From Bosea sp. PAMC 26642 (lineage in GTDB: Bacteria; Pseudomonadota; Alphaproteobacteria; Rhizobiales; Beijerinckiaceae), in contig NZ_CP014301.1 of the NCBI RefSeq assembly GCF_001562255.1, forward strand, positions 3,844,001-3,908,000: a stretch of DNA of 64,000 bases, written 5' to 3'. Positions 16,488 through 25,570 of this stretch are shown here, piece by piece. The position numbers and the translations under genes are program-made. The notes under the pieces were generated by a model. The model saw only the letters and a program-made list of their open reading frames with translations, was not told where the DNA came from and did no database searches. Every line of letters starts with the position of its first letter. The stretch's first letter is position 1.

Positions 16488-17864
16488 TCATAGCCTGACA
16501 AGGCGACTTGCGTAAAATCCGGCATATCCCGAAAGCCGTGGCGTTTCGCCCCGGAGCTGGTGCGGCAGCGTGCGCAGATCGCCCTGGTCGTCGATGGCCT
16601 CGGTCAGGCCGCCGATCTCGTCGGACGTGACGGCGGCGCGGGCGAAGCCGGGATTTTCGGAGAGGAAGGTCGCGACCTGCTGCTCGCCTTCCTCCGGTTC
16701 GAGCGAACAGGTGCAGTAGACGAGGCGTCCACCGGGCCTGACGAGCCGGCCCGCCGATTCCAGCAGCCTCGCCTGCAGGGCGACGAGCTTGTCACGGTCC
16801 TCCGGCGTCTTGGTCCAAGCGACGTCGGGATGGCGGCGGATCGTGCCCGTCGCGCTGCAGGGTGCGTCGAGCAGGACCGCGTCGAAGGAGAGGGCGTCGC
16901 CCCCCTTCTCCTGCCAGGCGACGGCGTCCTGCGTGACGATCTCGGCTGCAAGTCCCAGCCGCTCCAGATTGGCCTTCAGCCGGCGCAGGCGCGGGCCGGA
17001 GCGATCGACCGCCGTGACATGCGCGCCGCTGGCGGCGATCTGCGCGGTCTTGCCGCCGGGCGCGGCGCAAAGGTCGGCGATGCGTTCGCCGGGTTTGGGC
17101 GCGAGCAGCCGCACGGGGAGGGCGGCGGCCGCATCCTGAACCCACCAGGCGCCCTTGTCGAAGCCGGGCAGGCCGGTGATGCTCTCGCGCTCGCGCAGGC
17201 GGATGGAGCCCGTCGGCAGGAGGAGCCCGCCGAGGCGTTCCGCCCAGCCTTCGACATCGTCCTTGACGCTGATGTCGAGCGGCGGCTCGTCGCGATGGGT
17301 GACGGCGATGGCGGCGGCGGTCTCGGCGCCGTAGCGCGCGATCCAGCTTTCGCCGAGCCATTCCGGCGTGTCAAGGAAGGGGTCGAGCGCCTCGCCCAGG
17401 ATGGCGTCGCGCTCGCGGGCGAGCCGGCGCAGCAGGGCGTTGCCGAGCGAGACATAGCGCGACGAGCGCGCATCCTCGTGCAGATGGCGGATGGCGAGAT
17501 CGACGGCGGCGTGGTCGGGTACGTCGAGAAACAGGATCTGGGCTGCTGCCGCGACCAGGATCGGCTCGAACGGGCCGGAATTGCGTGGGCTGCCGCGCTC
17601 CAGCCGCGCATTGATCGCGTGCTGGATGGTGCCGAGCCGGCGGAAGGCGGTGATCGCGATGGCGCGGGCCAGGGCCGCATCTGCTGCATCGAGCCCGAAG
17701 CTTGGCGCAAGCCGCTCATAGGTTTCGTCAAGCGCGAGGCGCGCCTTCAGCACCTCGTCGATGAGGGTGGCGGCGAGCCGGCGCGCGGGCAGGCCCGGCA
17801 CATTCTCGGCCTTCTGCGGCTGCGCGTCACTCTGAGCGCCGGCTTTGTGTTCCTGATCCGTCAT
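16488..17864 (-). CDS. rsmB: RsmB-type 16S rRNA m5C methyltransferase
   Basis: The 458-residue protein has an N-terminal NusB-like RNA-binding domain (about 25-165) and a SAM-dependent RNA cytosine C5 methyltransferase domain. The SAM loop is D-L-C-A-A-P-G-G-K-T. The two catalytic cysteines are in D-A-P-C-S-A-T-G and Y-C-T-C-S-L-E-P-E-E-G-E. This is the Sun/RsmB layout, which modifies C967 of 16S rRNA in E. coli. The gene starts 1 bp after the htpX stop codon, so it is tightly linked to the protease gene. Confidence 0.9.
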   Translation of the reverse strand: MTDQEHKAGAQSDAQPQKAENVPGLPARRLAATLIDEVLKARLALDETYERLAPSFGLDAADAALARAIAITAFRRLGTIQHAINARLERGSPRNSGPFEPILVAAAAQILFLDVPDHAAVDLAIRHLHEDARSSRYVSLGNALLRRLARERDAILGEALDPFLDTPEWLGESWIARYGAETAAAIAVTHRDEPPLDISVKDDVEGWAERLGGLLLPTGSIRLRERESITGLPGFDKGAWWVQDAAAALPVRLLAPKPGERIADLCAAPGGKTAQIAASGAHVTAVDRSGPRLRRLKANLERLGLAAEIVTQDAVAWQEKGGDALSFDAVLLDAPCSATGTIRRHPDVAWTKTPEDRDKLVALQARLLESAGRLVRPGGRLVYCTCSLEPEEGEQQVATFLSENPGFARAAVTSDEIGGLTEAIDDQGDLRTLPHQLRGETPRLSGYAGFYASRLVRL

Positions 17865-17865
17865 C

Positions 17866-18792
17866 TCAACCCCAGGGGCCGGACTGGCGGTTGCCGTCCC
17901 ATGGGCCCTGACCGGCCTGAGAGGTGAACCCGCCGCTGGCCGGAGTCTGGCCGACGCCCATGGCGCGGGCCTGCTCCATCAGGGCCGCGATGCGATTGGC
18001 CGTATCGGGGTGGGTCGAAAACAGGGAATCCATGCCGCGTCCGCTCAGGGGATTGATGATGAACATGTGCGCCGTAGCAGGCTTCGCCTCCGCCGTCTCG
18101 TTTGGAATATGCGCGACGGCGCCCGCGATCTTGGCCAGAGCATCCGCCAGCCAGACCGGATTGCCCGCGATTTCGCCGCCCAGCCTGTCGGCCTCGTATT
18201 CCCGCGAGCGTGAGATCGCCATCTGGATCACCATGGCGGCGAGCGGCGCCAGCACCGATATCAGGATCTGGATGATGAAATTCGGGCGGTTCTCGCGCGA
18301 GCCGAAGAACATGCCGAACGTGGTCAGCGACGAGATCGCGCCCGCCATGGTCGCGGTGATCGTCATGGTCAGCGTGTCGTGGTTCTTGATGTGGGCGAGC
18401 TCATGCGCCATCACGCCCGACAGCTCCTCATAGCTCAGCGTGCGCATGATGCCTGTGGTCGCCGCGACCGCCGCGTTCTTCGGGTTGCGGCCCGTGGCGA
18501 AGGCGTTGGGCTGGTCTTCCTGGATCAGATAGACGCGCGGCATCGGCATGTCGGCGCGCGCCGCGAGATCGCGGACCATGCCGTAGAGTTCCGGCGCGGT
18601 CGAGGCGTCGACCTCCTGTGCGTTATGGGCGGCGAGCGCCAGCCGGTCGGAGTTCCAGTAACTGAACAGGTTGGTCGCAGCCGCGATCGCCAGCGCCACC
18701 AGCATGCCGCTCGCGCCGCCCAGCAGGTAGCCGACCACGCCGAAGAGCGCGGTGAGACCGGCCATCAGCATGCCGGTGCGGATGTAGTTCAT
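17866..18792 (-). CDS. htpX: HtpX membrane zinc metalloprotease
   Basis: HtpX degrades misfolded inner-membrane proteins. The 308-residue protein has two N-terminal membrane segments (about 5-45) and a zinc site H130-E-L-A-H134 in [13 protein letters not shown]. Further hydrophobic segments lie at about 145-195, and a downstream E-Y-E-A-D-R-L provides the third zinc ligand. The C-terminus has a Gly/Gln-rich tail. It is the first gene of a leftward run with rsmB. Confidence 0.93.
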   Translation of the reverse strand: MNYIRTGMLMAGLTALFGVVGYLLGGASGMLVALAIAAATNLFSYWNSDRLALAAHNAQEVDASTAPELYGMVRDLAARADMPMPRVYLIQEDQPNAFATGRNPKNAAVAATTGIMRTLSYEELSGVMAHELAHIKNHDTLTMTITATMAGAISSLTTFGMFFGSRENRPNFIIQILISVLAPLAAMVIQMAISRSREYEADRLGGEIAGNPVWLADALAKIAGAVAHIPNETAEAKPATAHMFIINPLSGRGMDSLFSTHPDTANRIAALMEQARAMGVGQTPASGGFTSQAGQGPWDGNRQSGPWG

Positions 18793-18899
18793 AAAGCTCC
18801 CCTTTTATCGTCCGATCAGCGGCTCGTACCCTCCCGAAACGCCGATTTCCGCCTTATGTGGTGAAGTGCATGTCGATCCTGCAAGAGAGCCTGCTGCCG

Positions 18900-19121
18900 A
18901 TGTCGAGCAAAACCCCTTTCGAGCCAGAGGCCGATCCTGCGGCCGCGAGGCCACTTACGCCGCCTGCACAACGTGCCTTGGCGGAGGCGCAGGCCCGGCG
19001 CGCGGCCATCGACGCCCGTGCCGAGGCCGCCACCAGGGAGCGCGAGATCAATGGGCGAGGGGGGCTGGAGCCAGTGCGCTACGACGATTGGGAGGTGAAG
19101 GGAATCGCGAGCGATTTTTAA
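18900..19121 (+). CDS. Succinate dehydrogenase assembly factor 4 (DUF1674)
   Basis: The C-terminus G-R-G-G-L-E-P-V-R-Y-D-D-W-E-V-K-G-I-A-S-D-F is diagnostic of SdhAF4/DUF1674. This small factor binds FAD-loaded SdhA and helps its assembly with SdhB. The rest of the 73-residue protein is Ala/Arg-rich and probably flexible. It is unlinked to the sdh operon 18 kb away, as is common. The ATG at 18900 is preferred because AGAGAG lies upstream; an ATG at 18870 and a GTG at 18858 are in frame. It is transcribed divergently from htpX. Confidence 0.85.
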   Translation: MSSKTPFEPEADPAAARPLTPPAQRALAEAQARRAAIDARAEAATREREINGRGGLEPVRYDDWEVKGIASDF

Positions 19122-19160
19122 GGGCAGTGTCTGTGATAGCCTGCGACGTCTGGCTGGATT

Positions 19161-19502
19161 TCAGCTGCCGGCCAACACCGATATTCGCCCCGATCCGGTC
19201 TTTGCGTGGCTTGGCTGGATCCTGATTTCCACGTCCTGATCGAGCGAGGTCAGATAGGCCATGAGCTTCTCGACCGAGAAGCCGTCGAGCCGGTAGTTCA
19301 CCAGCGCGGAGATTTTCGGCTGGGGAACATCCAGTAGCCGTGCAGCTTCGGCCTGCTTAAGCTTCCGATCCTGCAGGATGCCGTTGAGGATCATCGCCAG
19401 CCTGGTCTTGGTTTGCCGGTCTGCGGCGTCGGGCAAGCCGATATCGGCAAACACGTTGCCGGTACCATGGGTCACATCATGGGTCATGTCACGATCTGTC
19501 AT
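19161..19502 (-). CDS. HigA-type XRE antitoxin
   Basis: The 113-residue protein has a helix-turn-helix domain of the HTH_37/XRE type, with K-L-K-Q-A-E-A-A-R-L-L-D-V-P-Q-P-K-I-S-A-L near residues 47-67. It is followed by F-S-V-E-K-L-M-A-Y-L and D-Q-D-V-E-I-R-I. Proteins of this form neutralise a RelE/HigB-like toxin and repress the operon. Its ATG overlaps the toxin stop (ATGA), and the toxin-first order is the hig arrangement. Confidence 0.88.
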   Translation of the reverse strand: MTDRDMTHDVTHGTGNVFADIGLPDAADRQTKTRLAMILNGILQDRKLKQAEAARLLDVPQPKISALVNYRLDGFSVEKLMAYLTSLDQDVEIRIQPSHAKTGSGRISVLAGS

Positions 19503-19879
19503 GTCCGACTGCCTTTGGTTTCGTAATCTAGGCGGGCTCTTTTCAAGCGCTCCCGAACGATCTCGACATCTGCCCGTGCCGTCTTGATCCCGGTCGGGCT
19601 CTTCTTCTGAAAGGCATGAAGCACGTAGATCGCATCCTCGAAGCGGACCGCGTAGATGGCCCTGTACGCATTGCCGTCGTTGCGTTCGACGATCTCCAGA
19701 ATACCAGGCCCTTCGCCTTTCCAAGGCTTCGCGTGCGGATGCCTTCCACCAAGTTGGGCAACACCCAGCGCGTAACCCATGCTGCTCTTGACCATGTCGG
19801 GAAAGGCGGTGAAATCCGCTTTGGATGAACCTACCCAATGCAGGGGCCTTTCGGCGAAGCGATCCATTCCCGAAGGCAT
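19499..19879 (-). CDS. HigB/RelE-like toxin (phage Gp49-like)
   Basis: This 126-residue protein belongs to the phage-derived Gp49-like/HigB (DUF891) group of RelE-fold mRNA interferases. The core strands read Y-R-A-I-Y-A-V-R-F-E-D-A-I-Y-V-L-H-A-F-Q-K-K-S-P-T-G, the diagnostic region, followed by a basic helix (R-E-R-L-K-R-A-R). Such toxins cleave mRNA on the ribosome. It is coupled by ATGA to the HTH antitoxin gene. The upstream region to 19,950 is relatively AT-rich and likely holds the autoregulated promoter. Confidence 0.87.
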   Translation of the reverse strand: MPSGMDRFAERPLHWVGSSKADFTAFPDMVKSSMGYALGVAQLGGRHPHAKPWKGEGPGILEIVERNDGNAYRAIYAVRFEDAIYVLHAFQKKSPTGIKTARADVEIVRERLKRARLDYETKGSRT

Positions 19880-20013
19880 GATGTAACATACCTAAACGGA
19901 TATAATTCGGCAAGGCCGTCTTGCTCCGTGTGTCCAGGAGCTGATGGCCAAACCTGTTGCCAAGATTTCGTCCTGCCGCCAAACACGGCGTGACACGCGC
20001 GGGACCTTCACAA

Positions 20014-21318
20014 ATGAACCGAGACGACAAGCGCCTTGCCGCGCTGCGGCGGCTTCTGGACGAGGCGCACCGCAAGCTCGGGCTCAGGCTCGGCTTCCGG
20101 CTCTGGGACGGCTCGTCCGTGCCGGCTGACTGGCCAGAGAACGGGCTCGCCATCGCGATCCGCGATGCGGGCGTCGTCGCAGCCCTGCTGCGCAAGCCGA
20201 AACTCGACACGCTGCTGAACCTGCACGTCACCGACAGGCTTGCCCTGCTCAATGGCTCGATCTTCGATCTGGCGGCGGCGCGGCCGGAGGGCAAAATCGG
20301 CCGGCTGGCGCGGACGATCCCGAAGGCCGCAGTTTTCGAGGTCGCCCGGCGCTTCCTGTTTGCGCCAGGCACGGCGCCGAGCGCGGTCGCTCATATCAAG
20401 GGCGACGAGATCGCGCGCGATGGCGCGCCCGCGACCAACAAGGCCAATATTGCCTATCACTACGACGTCTCGAACGCCTTCTACCGGCTCTTCCTCGATG
20501 CGGAGATGGCCTACACCTGCGCCTATTTTACCGAGGATCACGATGATCTCGAGCGGGCGCAACGCGACAAGCTCGACATGATCTGCCGGAAACTGCGGCT
20601 CAAGCCGGGCGATCGCTTCCTCGATATCGGCTGCGGCTGGGGTGCGCTGGTCTGCCATGCCGCGCAGCATTACGGCGTCGAGGCGCATGGCGTGACGCTG
20701 GCCGAGGAACAGCTCGCTCTGGCACGAGAGAAGGTCGCGCGGCTCGGGCTGCAGGACCGCGTCACGCTGCATCTCAAGGACTTCACCCTGATGGAGGGCG
20801 AATTCGACAAAATCTCGTCGATCGGCATGTTCGAGCATGTCGGCATCGCCAACCATCCGACCTATTTTCGAGCGGTCAACCGGCTGCTGCGGCCGCGCGG
20901 TCTCTATCTGCACCATTGCATCTCGCGCCGGGCGAAGAAGACCGACAAGGCCTTCAACCGGATGCCGGCGGAGTACCGGGCGCTGGTGCGCTACATCTTT
21001 CCGGGCGGCGAGCTCGATCATCTGGGCATGTCGATCGCCAATCTCGAGCGGAACGGCTTCGAGGTGCACGATGTCGAGGGCTGGCGCGAGCATTACCGCC
21101 GCACGACGCGGTTGTGGTGGGAGCGGCTGAACGCACGCCAGATCGAAGCCGAGGCCGAGATCGGCCCCGAGCGCACGCGGATGTGGCTGCTCTATCTTGC
21201 CGGGTGTTCGCTTGCCTTCGAGCGCGGCGGGGCGCTCGTCAACCAGACCCTGGTTTCCAAGCGCCGCAAGGGTGCGTCCGAACTGCCGCTGACGCGTGCG
21301 GATCTGTATGGGCAGTAG
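20014..21318 (+). CDS. cfa: Cyclopropane-fatty-acyl-phospholipid synthase
   Basis: The enzyme methylates cis double bonds of membrane phospholipids with SAM. The 434-residue protein has an N-terminal lipid-binding region and a SAM domain with F-L-D-I-G-C-G-W-G-A-L-V near residue 205. This is followed by H-G-V-T-L-A-E-E-Q, and the C-terminal Y-L-A-G-C-S-L-A-F motif carries the conserved cysteine. N-I-A-Y-H-Y-D-V-S-N-A-F-Y near residue 146 is the family's substrate-site block. The ATG at 20014 fits family length better than one at 19957. It is convergent with the DUF2853 gene. Confidence 0.92.
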   Translation: MNRDDKRLAALRRLLDEAHRKLGLRLGFRLWDGSSVPADWPENGLAIAIRDAGVVAALLRKPKLDTLLNLHVTDRLALLNGSIFDLAAARPEGKIGRLARTIPKAAVFEVARRFLFAPGTAPSAVAHIKGDEIARDGAPATNKANIAYHYDVSNAFYRLFLDAEMAYTCAYFTEDHDDLERAQRDKLDMICRKLRLKPGDRFLDIGCGWGALVCHAAQHYGVEAHGVTLAEEQLALAREKVARLGLQDRVTLHLKDFTLMEGEFDKISSIGMFEHVGIANHPTYFRAVNRLLRPRGLYLHHCISRRAKKTDKAFNRMPAEYRALVRYIFPGGELDHLGMSIANLERNGFEVHDVEGWREHYRRTTRLWWERLNARQIEAEAEIGPERTRMWLLYLAGCSLAFERGGALVNQTLVSKRRKGASELPLTRADLYGQ

Positions 21319-21331
21319 GGAGTGGGCGATC

Positions 21332-21377
21332 GGCAGTCGGGGTGCCTTGCTGTTCCGACTGCCTGTTGCCGACTGCC
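21332..21377. repeat. Hairpin-forming repeat between convergent genes
   Basis: GGCAGTCGG (21332-21340) can pair with CCGACTGCC at 21355-21363 and again with the copy at 21369-21377. The element lies between the convergent cfa and DUF2853 genes. Lacking a T-run, it is either a weak bidirectional terminator or a small interspersed repeat. Confidence 0.4.
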
Positions 21378-21382
21378 TTGCC

Positions 21383-21700
21383 TCACTTCTTCACGAAGAG
21401 GTCCAGCTTTCCGTAATGCTCCGCCAGCAGGTAATAGAAGGTCAGGCGCGACTTGGTGTTGTCTGCCTTCATATGCTCGCAGATCGCCTTGATGGAGGCA
21501 TCGAGGTCGGCGGATTTCAGGCCGAGTTTCTTCTTCAGGAAATTCTCGCGGACACGTTCGAGCTCGGCAGCGTCAGAGCAGGCGACGTAGCGTGTGTCGG
21601 GCTTGCCCATGACGAGCGCATAGGATTTCGACATTCCGGCGAAGGCGGCCTCGTTCAGCGGCTTCCTGGCGAATTTCTTGACGTCGGCGAGATGATCCAT
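21383..21700 (-). CDS. DUF2853 family protein
   Basis: The 105-residue protein matches DUF2853 end to end: D-V-K-K-F-A at the start, the V-R-E-N-F-L-K-K-K-L-G-L helix in the middle and S-R-L-T-F-Y-Y-L-L-A-E-H-Y-G-K-L at the end. It is small, soluble and mostly helical by composition. The biochemical role is not known. It is a single gene convergent with cfa. Confidence 0.85.
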   Translation of the reverse strand: MDHLADVKKFARKPLNEAAFAGMSKSYALVMGKPDTRYVACSDAAELERVRENFLKKKLGLKSADLDASIKAICEHMKADNTKSRLTFYYLLAEHYGKLDLFVKK

Positions 21701-21914
21701 CTGTAGCCCCTCTTGTGCCCGGCGTTTCGCGCTGGGCGTGTGTGATACCGCAACGAAACGTTAACGCGCTTTTTTGTCGCAGGCGAGAGGCGAGGGACAG
21801 CCGGTTGGCTTTTTCCGCGATGCGCGAGCGGGATGCCGCCTCCGCAGGCCTGCGGGTTGAGCCCTTCGGTCGAAAATGCTGCGATGCAGCACCTAAGGCA
21901 GGACAAGACGAGCC

Positions 21915-22862
21915 ATGAAGCCGACAATTGTGATGGCTCCCCCGATGCCCGCGGCGCTCGTCGCGCGGTTGCGCGAGCATTACGAGGTACTGGGGCCCAT
22001 GGACCATCCGGCACCCGATGCGCTGCCTCCGGCGGCAGGCGATGCCCGCGCTCTGTTGACGGTCGGAGGCTGGCGCACGGACCGCGCGCTGATCGATGCC
22101 CTGCCGAATCTTGGGCTCATCGCCTGCTACGGCACCGGTATCGAAGGTGTCGACCAGGGATATGTGAAGACGCGCGGCATCCTGCTCAGCAACGCCGCCG
22201 ATGCCAATGCGGACGCGGTGGCGGAATTCGCCATGGGCCTGATGCTGGCGAGCGTCCGCAAGATCGGCGCGGGCGACCGCTTCATCCGGGCCGGTCGCTG
22301 GAGAAGCAACGCCATCGAACGTATGCCCATCGCGCCTGGCCTCGGCGGCCGCCGGCTCGGCATCTACGGACTCGGCGCCATCGGAGCCCGGATCGCGAAG
22401 CTCGCCACGGCCTTCGGCATGGAGATCGGCTACCACAACCGCTCGCAGCGTTCGGAGCTGCCCTACCTCTACCAGGGCAGCCTGCTCGGGCTTGCCGAAT
22501 GGGCGGATGTTCTGCTGGTCGCCGTCAGGGCGAGTGCCGAGACCCGCCACGCTGTCGATGCCGGCGTGCTGCGGGCGCTTGGACCGGCAGGCCATGTCGT
22601 CAACATCTCGCGTGGCCTCGCCATCGACGAGCAGGCTCTGTGCGACGCGCTCGAAACCGGCACGATCGCCGGGGCGGGCCTCGACGTCTATGAGAGCGAG
22701 CCCAACGTTCCCGACCGCCTCAAGGCGCTCGACAACGCGGTCCTGACCCCTCACATCGCCGCCATGGCCGACAGCGCTCAGCTTGCCCAGCAGGACCTCC
22801 TGCTGCGCAACCTCGCCGCGTTCTTCTCCGGGAAGCCGTTGCCCTCCGGCGTGCCGCTGTGA
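21915..22862 (+). CDS. D-isomer-specific 2-hydroxyacid dehydrogenase
   Basis: The 315-residue protein has the usual split catalytic domain around an NAD(P) Rossmann domain. The fingerprint is L-G-I-Y-G-L-G-A-I-G-A-R-I-A near residue 150. The catalytic triad is Arg in N-I-S-R-G near 236, Glu in Y-E-S-E-P near 265 and His in L-T-P-H-I-A near 283. N-R-S-Q-R-S after the second strand suggests NADPH preference, as in glyoxylate/hydroxypyruvate reductases. The exact substrate is uncertain. It precedes, convergently, the L,D-transpeptidase gene. Confidence 0.85.
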   Translation: MKPTIVMAPPMPAALVARLREHYEVLGPMDHPAPDALPPAAGDARALLTVGGWRTDRALIDALPNLGLIACYGTGIEGVDQGYVKTRGILLSNAADANADAVAEFAMGLMLASVRKIGAGDRFIRAGRWRSNAIERMPIAPGLGGRRLGIYGLGAIGARIAKLATAFGMEIGYHNRSQRSELPYLYQGSLLGLAEWADVLLVAVRASAETRHAVDAGVLRALGPAGHVVNISRGLAIDEQALCDALETGTIAGAGLDVYESEPNVPDRLKALDNAVLTPHIAAMADSAQLAQQDLLLRNLAAFFSGKPLPSGVPL

Positions 22863-22872
22863 ACCGGTGCCG

Positions 22873-23400
22873 TCAGGGCAGAACCACGACCGGCGTTCCC
22901 ATGCGGACGCGCTCGTAGAGATCGATCACGTCCTGGTTGTGCATCCGGAAGCAGCCATAGGACGCGGCCGACCCGATGGTTCCGGGCATGTTGGTTCCGT
23001 GGATCGCGTATTCGCCGCCCGGTCCGAGCCCGATCACGCGGGCGCCCATCGGGTTGCGCGGCGAACCGCCGGGAATGAGATCGGGCAAGGACGGCTTGTC
23101 GCGCTTCACCGAAGCCGGTGGGCTCCAGGCCGGCTCGACCTGCAGTTCCTCGACGTATTTCACGCCGCGCCACTGCTTGCCGGACTTGCCGACGGCGATC
23201 TGGTAGCGGATCGCCGTGCCCGGCGCATTGACGAAATAGAGCCGGCGCTCGGCCGTCCGGATCACGATCATTCCCGGCTGCCAGCGCGGATCGAGGGTCT
23301 CGACCAGTTCGCGGGCCAGCACGGGATGGCTCACGAAGGCCGCAGCAAACAGCGCAAGCGCTGCGGCGAAGAGCAACCCGATCGGGGCATGGCGTCTCAT
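22873..23400 (-). CDS. Secreted L,D-transpeptidase (YkuD domain)
   Basis: The 175-residue protein has an N-terminal signal peptide (about residues 1-30, ending near V-L-A-R). A single YkuD domain follows, with the catalytic block H-G-T-N-M near residue 136 and S-Y-G-C-F-R-M near 148-154. The cysteine forms 3-3 peptidoglycan cross-links or attaches proteins to the wall in the periplasm. The ATG at 23400 gives a better signal peptide than one at 23418. Multiple paralogues are normal in Rhizobiales. Confidence 0.9.
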   Translation of the reverse strand: MRRHAPIGLLFAAALALFAAAFVSHPVLARELVETLDPRWQPGMIVIRTAERRLYFVNAPGTAIRYQIAVGKSGKQWRGVKYVEELQVEPAWSPPASVKRDKPSLPDLIPGGSPRNPMGARVIGLGPGGEYAIHGTNMPGTIGSAASYGCFRMHNQDVIDLYERVRMGTPVVVLP

Positions 23401-23553
23401 TGCGATGGTCTCCCGCATGGAATGGTTGCGGGAATCTCGCGCCGGCGGGATGAAGCCGCGGTTGAGCGATATGGTGAAGCGCCGATTCAGGATGAATCGC
23501 GGGTAAACCGCCCCAGGGCGCAGCCAGCGCCCGTGCCAGTCATGTGGAGGCGG

Positions 23554-24468
23554 TCAAGCCGACGGGCGTTCCCGGTGCTGCTGCGGCAACAGGAAGGGCA
23601 GGCCATGTGCCGGGGCGCGGCCGAGACTGAGGCCGACCTTGAAAACGTCGGCGAGCAGTCTGTCGCTCAGCGTCTCGGACGGCGCACCCTTGGCGACGAT
23701 GCGGCCCTGATCCATCACCACCAGCGTATCGGCGAAGGTCACGGCGAGGTTGAGGTCGTGCAGCACGATCAGCACCGCGACCCCGCGCGCGGCGACGGTC
23801 CTGGCCATGTCGAGCAAAGCCAGCTGATGGCAGAGGTCGAGACTCGCGATCGGCTCGTCGAGGAACAACGCCTGACGCGCACTCACGCTGCGGCCAGCCT
23901 CGAGCTGACAGAGCACGCGGGCGAACTGGACGCGCTGCTGCTCACCGCCCGACAGCGTCTGGTAAGGCCGGGGCGCCAGGTCGAGGACGCCCGCGGCGGC
24001 AAGACCGTCGGCGACCACCGCCTCGCGGCGCGCCTTTGGCAAAGCCCGGCCGATGCCATCGACCCCCAGCCGTGCCACCTCATAGACGCTGAAGGGAAAG
24101 GCGAGCCGCGCGTGCTGCGCCATCACCGCGCGACGGCAGGCAAGGCTCCAGGGCGGTACGGCGTGGAGCGGCTCCCCCTCGATCGCGATCGTGCCAGCGG
24201 ACGGCTTGGCCTCGCCGGTCATGAGTTTCAGCAAGCTCGATTTGCCGGCGCCGTTGGGGCCGACCAGGACCGTGACGCTGCCCGGCATCAGGTCGAGCGA
24301 GGCCTCCGCGACGAGCGCCCGCCCGCCCGCCATGAAACCGAGACCGCGCGCCGAGACGATTGGATTGATCTCCTGATCCTTCTCATTCGAGTCCTCATCC
24401 TCCAAAACGGCCGCCAAAGCGGCCTCCTCAGGATGACGGCTCGTGGGATTTGGGCCGATCTCAGACAT
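23554..24468 (-). CDS. hmuV: Heme ABC transporter ATP-binding protein
   Basis: HmuV powers heme import into the cytoplasm. The 304-residue protein has Walker A G-P-N-G-A-G-K-S-S, signature L-S-G-G-E-Q-Q-R-V-Q, Walker B A-L-F-L-D-E-P and the H-loop V-L-H-D-L-N. An extra N-terminal stretch of about 35 residues precedes the ABC domain. Its ATG at 24468 overlaps the hmuU stop by 8 bp, which decides the start. It is the last gene of the leftward hmuTUV operon. Confidence 0.92.
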   Translation of the reverse strand: MSEIGPNPTSRHPEEAALAAVLEDEDSNEKDQEINPIVSARGLGFMAGGRALVAEASLDLMPGSVTVLVGPNGAGKSSLLKLMTGEAKPSAGTIAIEGEPLHAVPPWSLACRRAVMAQHARLAFPFSVYEVARLGVDGIGRALPKARREAVVADGLAAAGVLDLAPRPYQTLSGGEQQRVQFARVLCQLEAGRSVSARQALFLDEPIASLDLCHQLALLDMARTVAARGVAVLIVLHDLNLAVTFADTLVVMDQGRIVAKGAPSETLSDRLLADVFKVGLSLGRAPAHGLPFLLPQQHRERPSA

Positions 24469-25570
24469 CGAGCGCCGTCGAGCGTCGCAGCAGCAGCCAC
24501 AGAAAGAAGGGCGCGCCGATCGCTGCCGTGACGATGCCGAGCGGGAGTTCGGCCGGTGCCACCATGAGCCGCGCGACGATATCGGCACCGACGAGCAGGG
24601 TCGCGCCGCCCACCGCCGCGAGCGGCAGCAGCAGGCGGTGGTCGGGGCCGATGGCGAGCCGGATCAGATGCGGCACCACGATGCCGACGAAGCCGATCAC
24701 GCCGGCCGAGGCGACGCTCGCGCCGACGGCAAGCGCCACCAGCAGGATGGCCAGCGCCTTGATGCGCTGGACCGGCAGGCCGAGATGCCAGGCTTCGGCC
24801 TCGCCCAGCATCAGGCCGTTGAGCCCGCGCGCCAGAAGCGGCATTGCGAGCAGCATCGGCAAAACGATGGGGGCGACGACGGAGAGCTTGGTCCAGCTCG
24901 CGCCGCCGAGGCTGCCGAGCGACCAGAAGGTCAGGTCGCGCAGTTGGCGATCATCTGAGAGGTAGGCGAGAAGGCCGGTCAGGGCGCCCGCCAGCGCGCC
25001 GAGCGCGACGCCCGCCAGCAGCATGGTAGCAACCGAGGTGCGGCCCTGGCGGGTCGCGATGAGATAGAGGATCAGTGTCGAGATCAGGCCGCCGCAGAAA
25101 GCGCCGACAGGCAGGAGCGCGAAGGGCAGCTTTATCGCCGTGCCTGCGAGGAGCCGGTCGCCGAGCACGATCGTCGCCGCCGCCGCCAAGCCTGCCCCGG
25201 AGGAGACGCCGACGAGGCCAGGATCCGCGAGCGGGTTGCGGAACAGCCCCTGCATGAGTGCGCCCGAGACCGCGAGCGAGGCGCCGACCAGCAGACCGAG
25301 CAGGACGCGCGGCAGCCGGATATTGAGAACGACCAGGGCGTCGCGCCCTTCGAGCAGCGCTGGATCGCCTGTCAGTCTCGCGCTCAGGATCGCGACGACG
25401 CGCTGCGGCGCGATCGCGACCGCGCCCTGGCCGATCGCGATCACAGCGAGCGCCAGGCAGAGCAGGACGAGGCAGCCAACGGCCAGCATGGCCCGCCGCC
25501 GGCGGCCCGCCACGAAAGCGGCAAGCGCGGCGGACGCCATTGCAGCATCAGGATTGGCGGCGAGCATCAC
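24461..25570 (-). CDS. hmuU: Heme ABC transporter permease (FecCD family)
   Basis: This 369-residue inner-membrane permease has about 10 transmembrane helices and the FecCD hallmarks R-L-P-R-V-L-L-G-L-L-V-G-A-S-L-A, G-L-V-G-V-S-S-G-A-G-L and G-F-V-G-I-V-V-P-H-L-I-R. These dimerise and dock with HmuV. The ATG overlaps the hmuT stop (ATGA). The first 30 residues are Ala-rich and cytoplasmic. Confidence 0.92.
   Translation of the reverse strand: MMLAANPDAAMASAALAAFVAGRRRRAMLAVGCLVLLCLALAVIAIGQGAVAIAPQRVVAILSARLTGDPALLEGRDALVVLNIRLPRVLLGLLVGASLAVSGALMQGLFRNPLADPGLVGVSSGAGLAAAATIVLGDRLLAGTAIKLPFALLPVGAFCGGLISTLILYLIATRQGRTSVATMLLAGVALGALAGALTGLLAYLSDDRQLRDLTFWSLGSLGGASWTKLSVVAPIVLPMLLAMPLLARGLNGLMLGEAEAWHLGLPVQRIKALAILLVALAVGASVASAGVIGFVGIVVPHLIRLAIGPDHRLLLPLAAVGGATLLVGADIVARLMVAPAELPLGIVTAAIGAPFFLWLLLRRSTALDV

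Noticed and set aside
14487..16493. A 668-codon open frame on the plus strand
   Set aside because: It is antisense to the heparinase-like gene and the purH start, with no recognisable domain.
22783..24531. A 582-codon open frame on the plus strand
   Set aside because: It covers the complement of the L,D-transpeptidase and hmuV, both of which have clear catalytic motifs.
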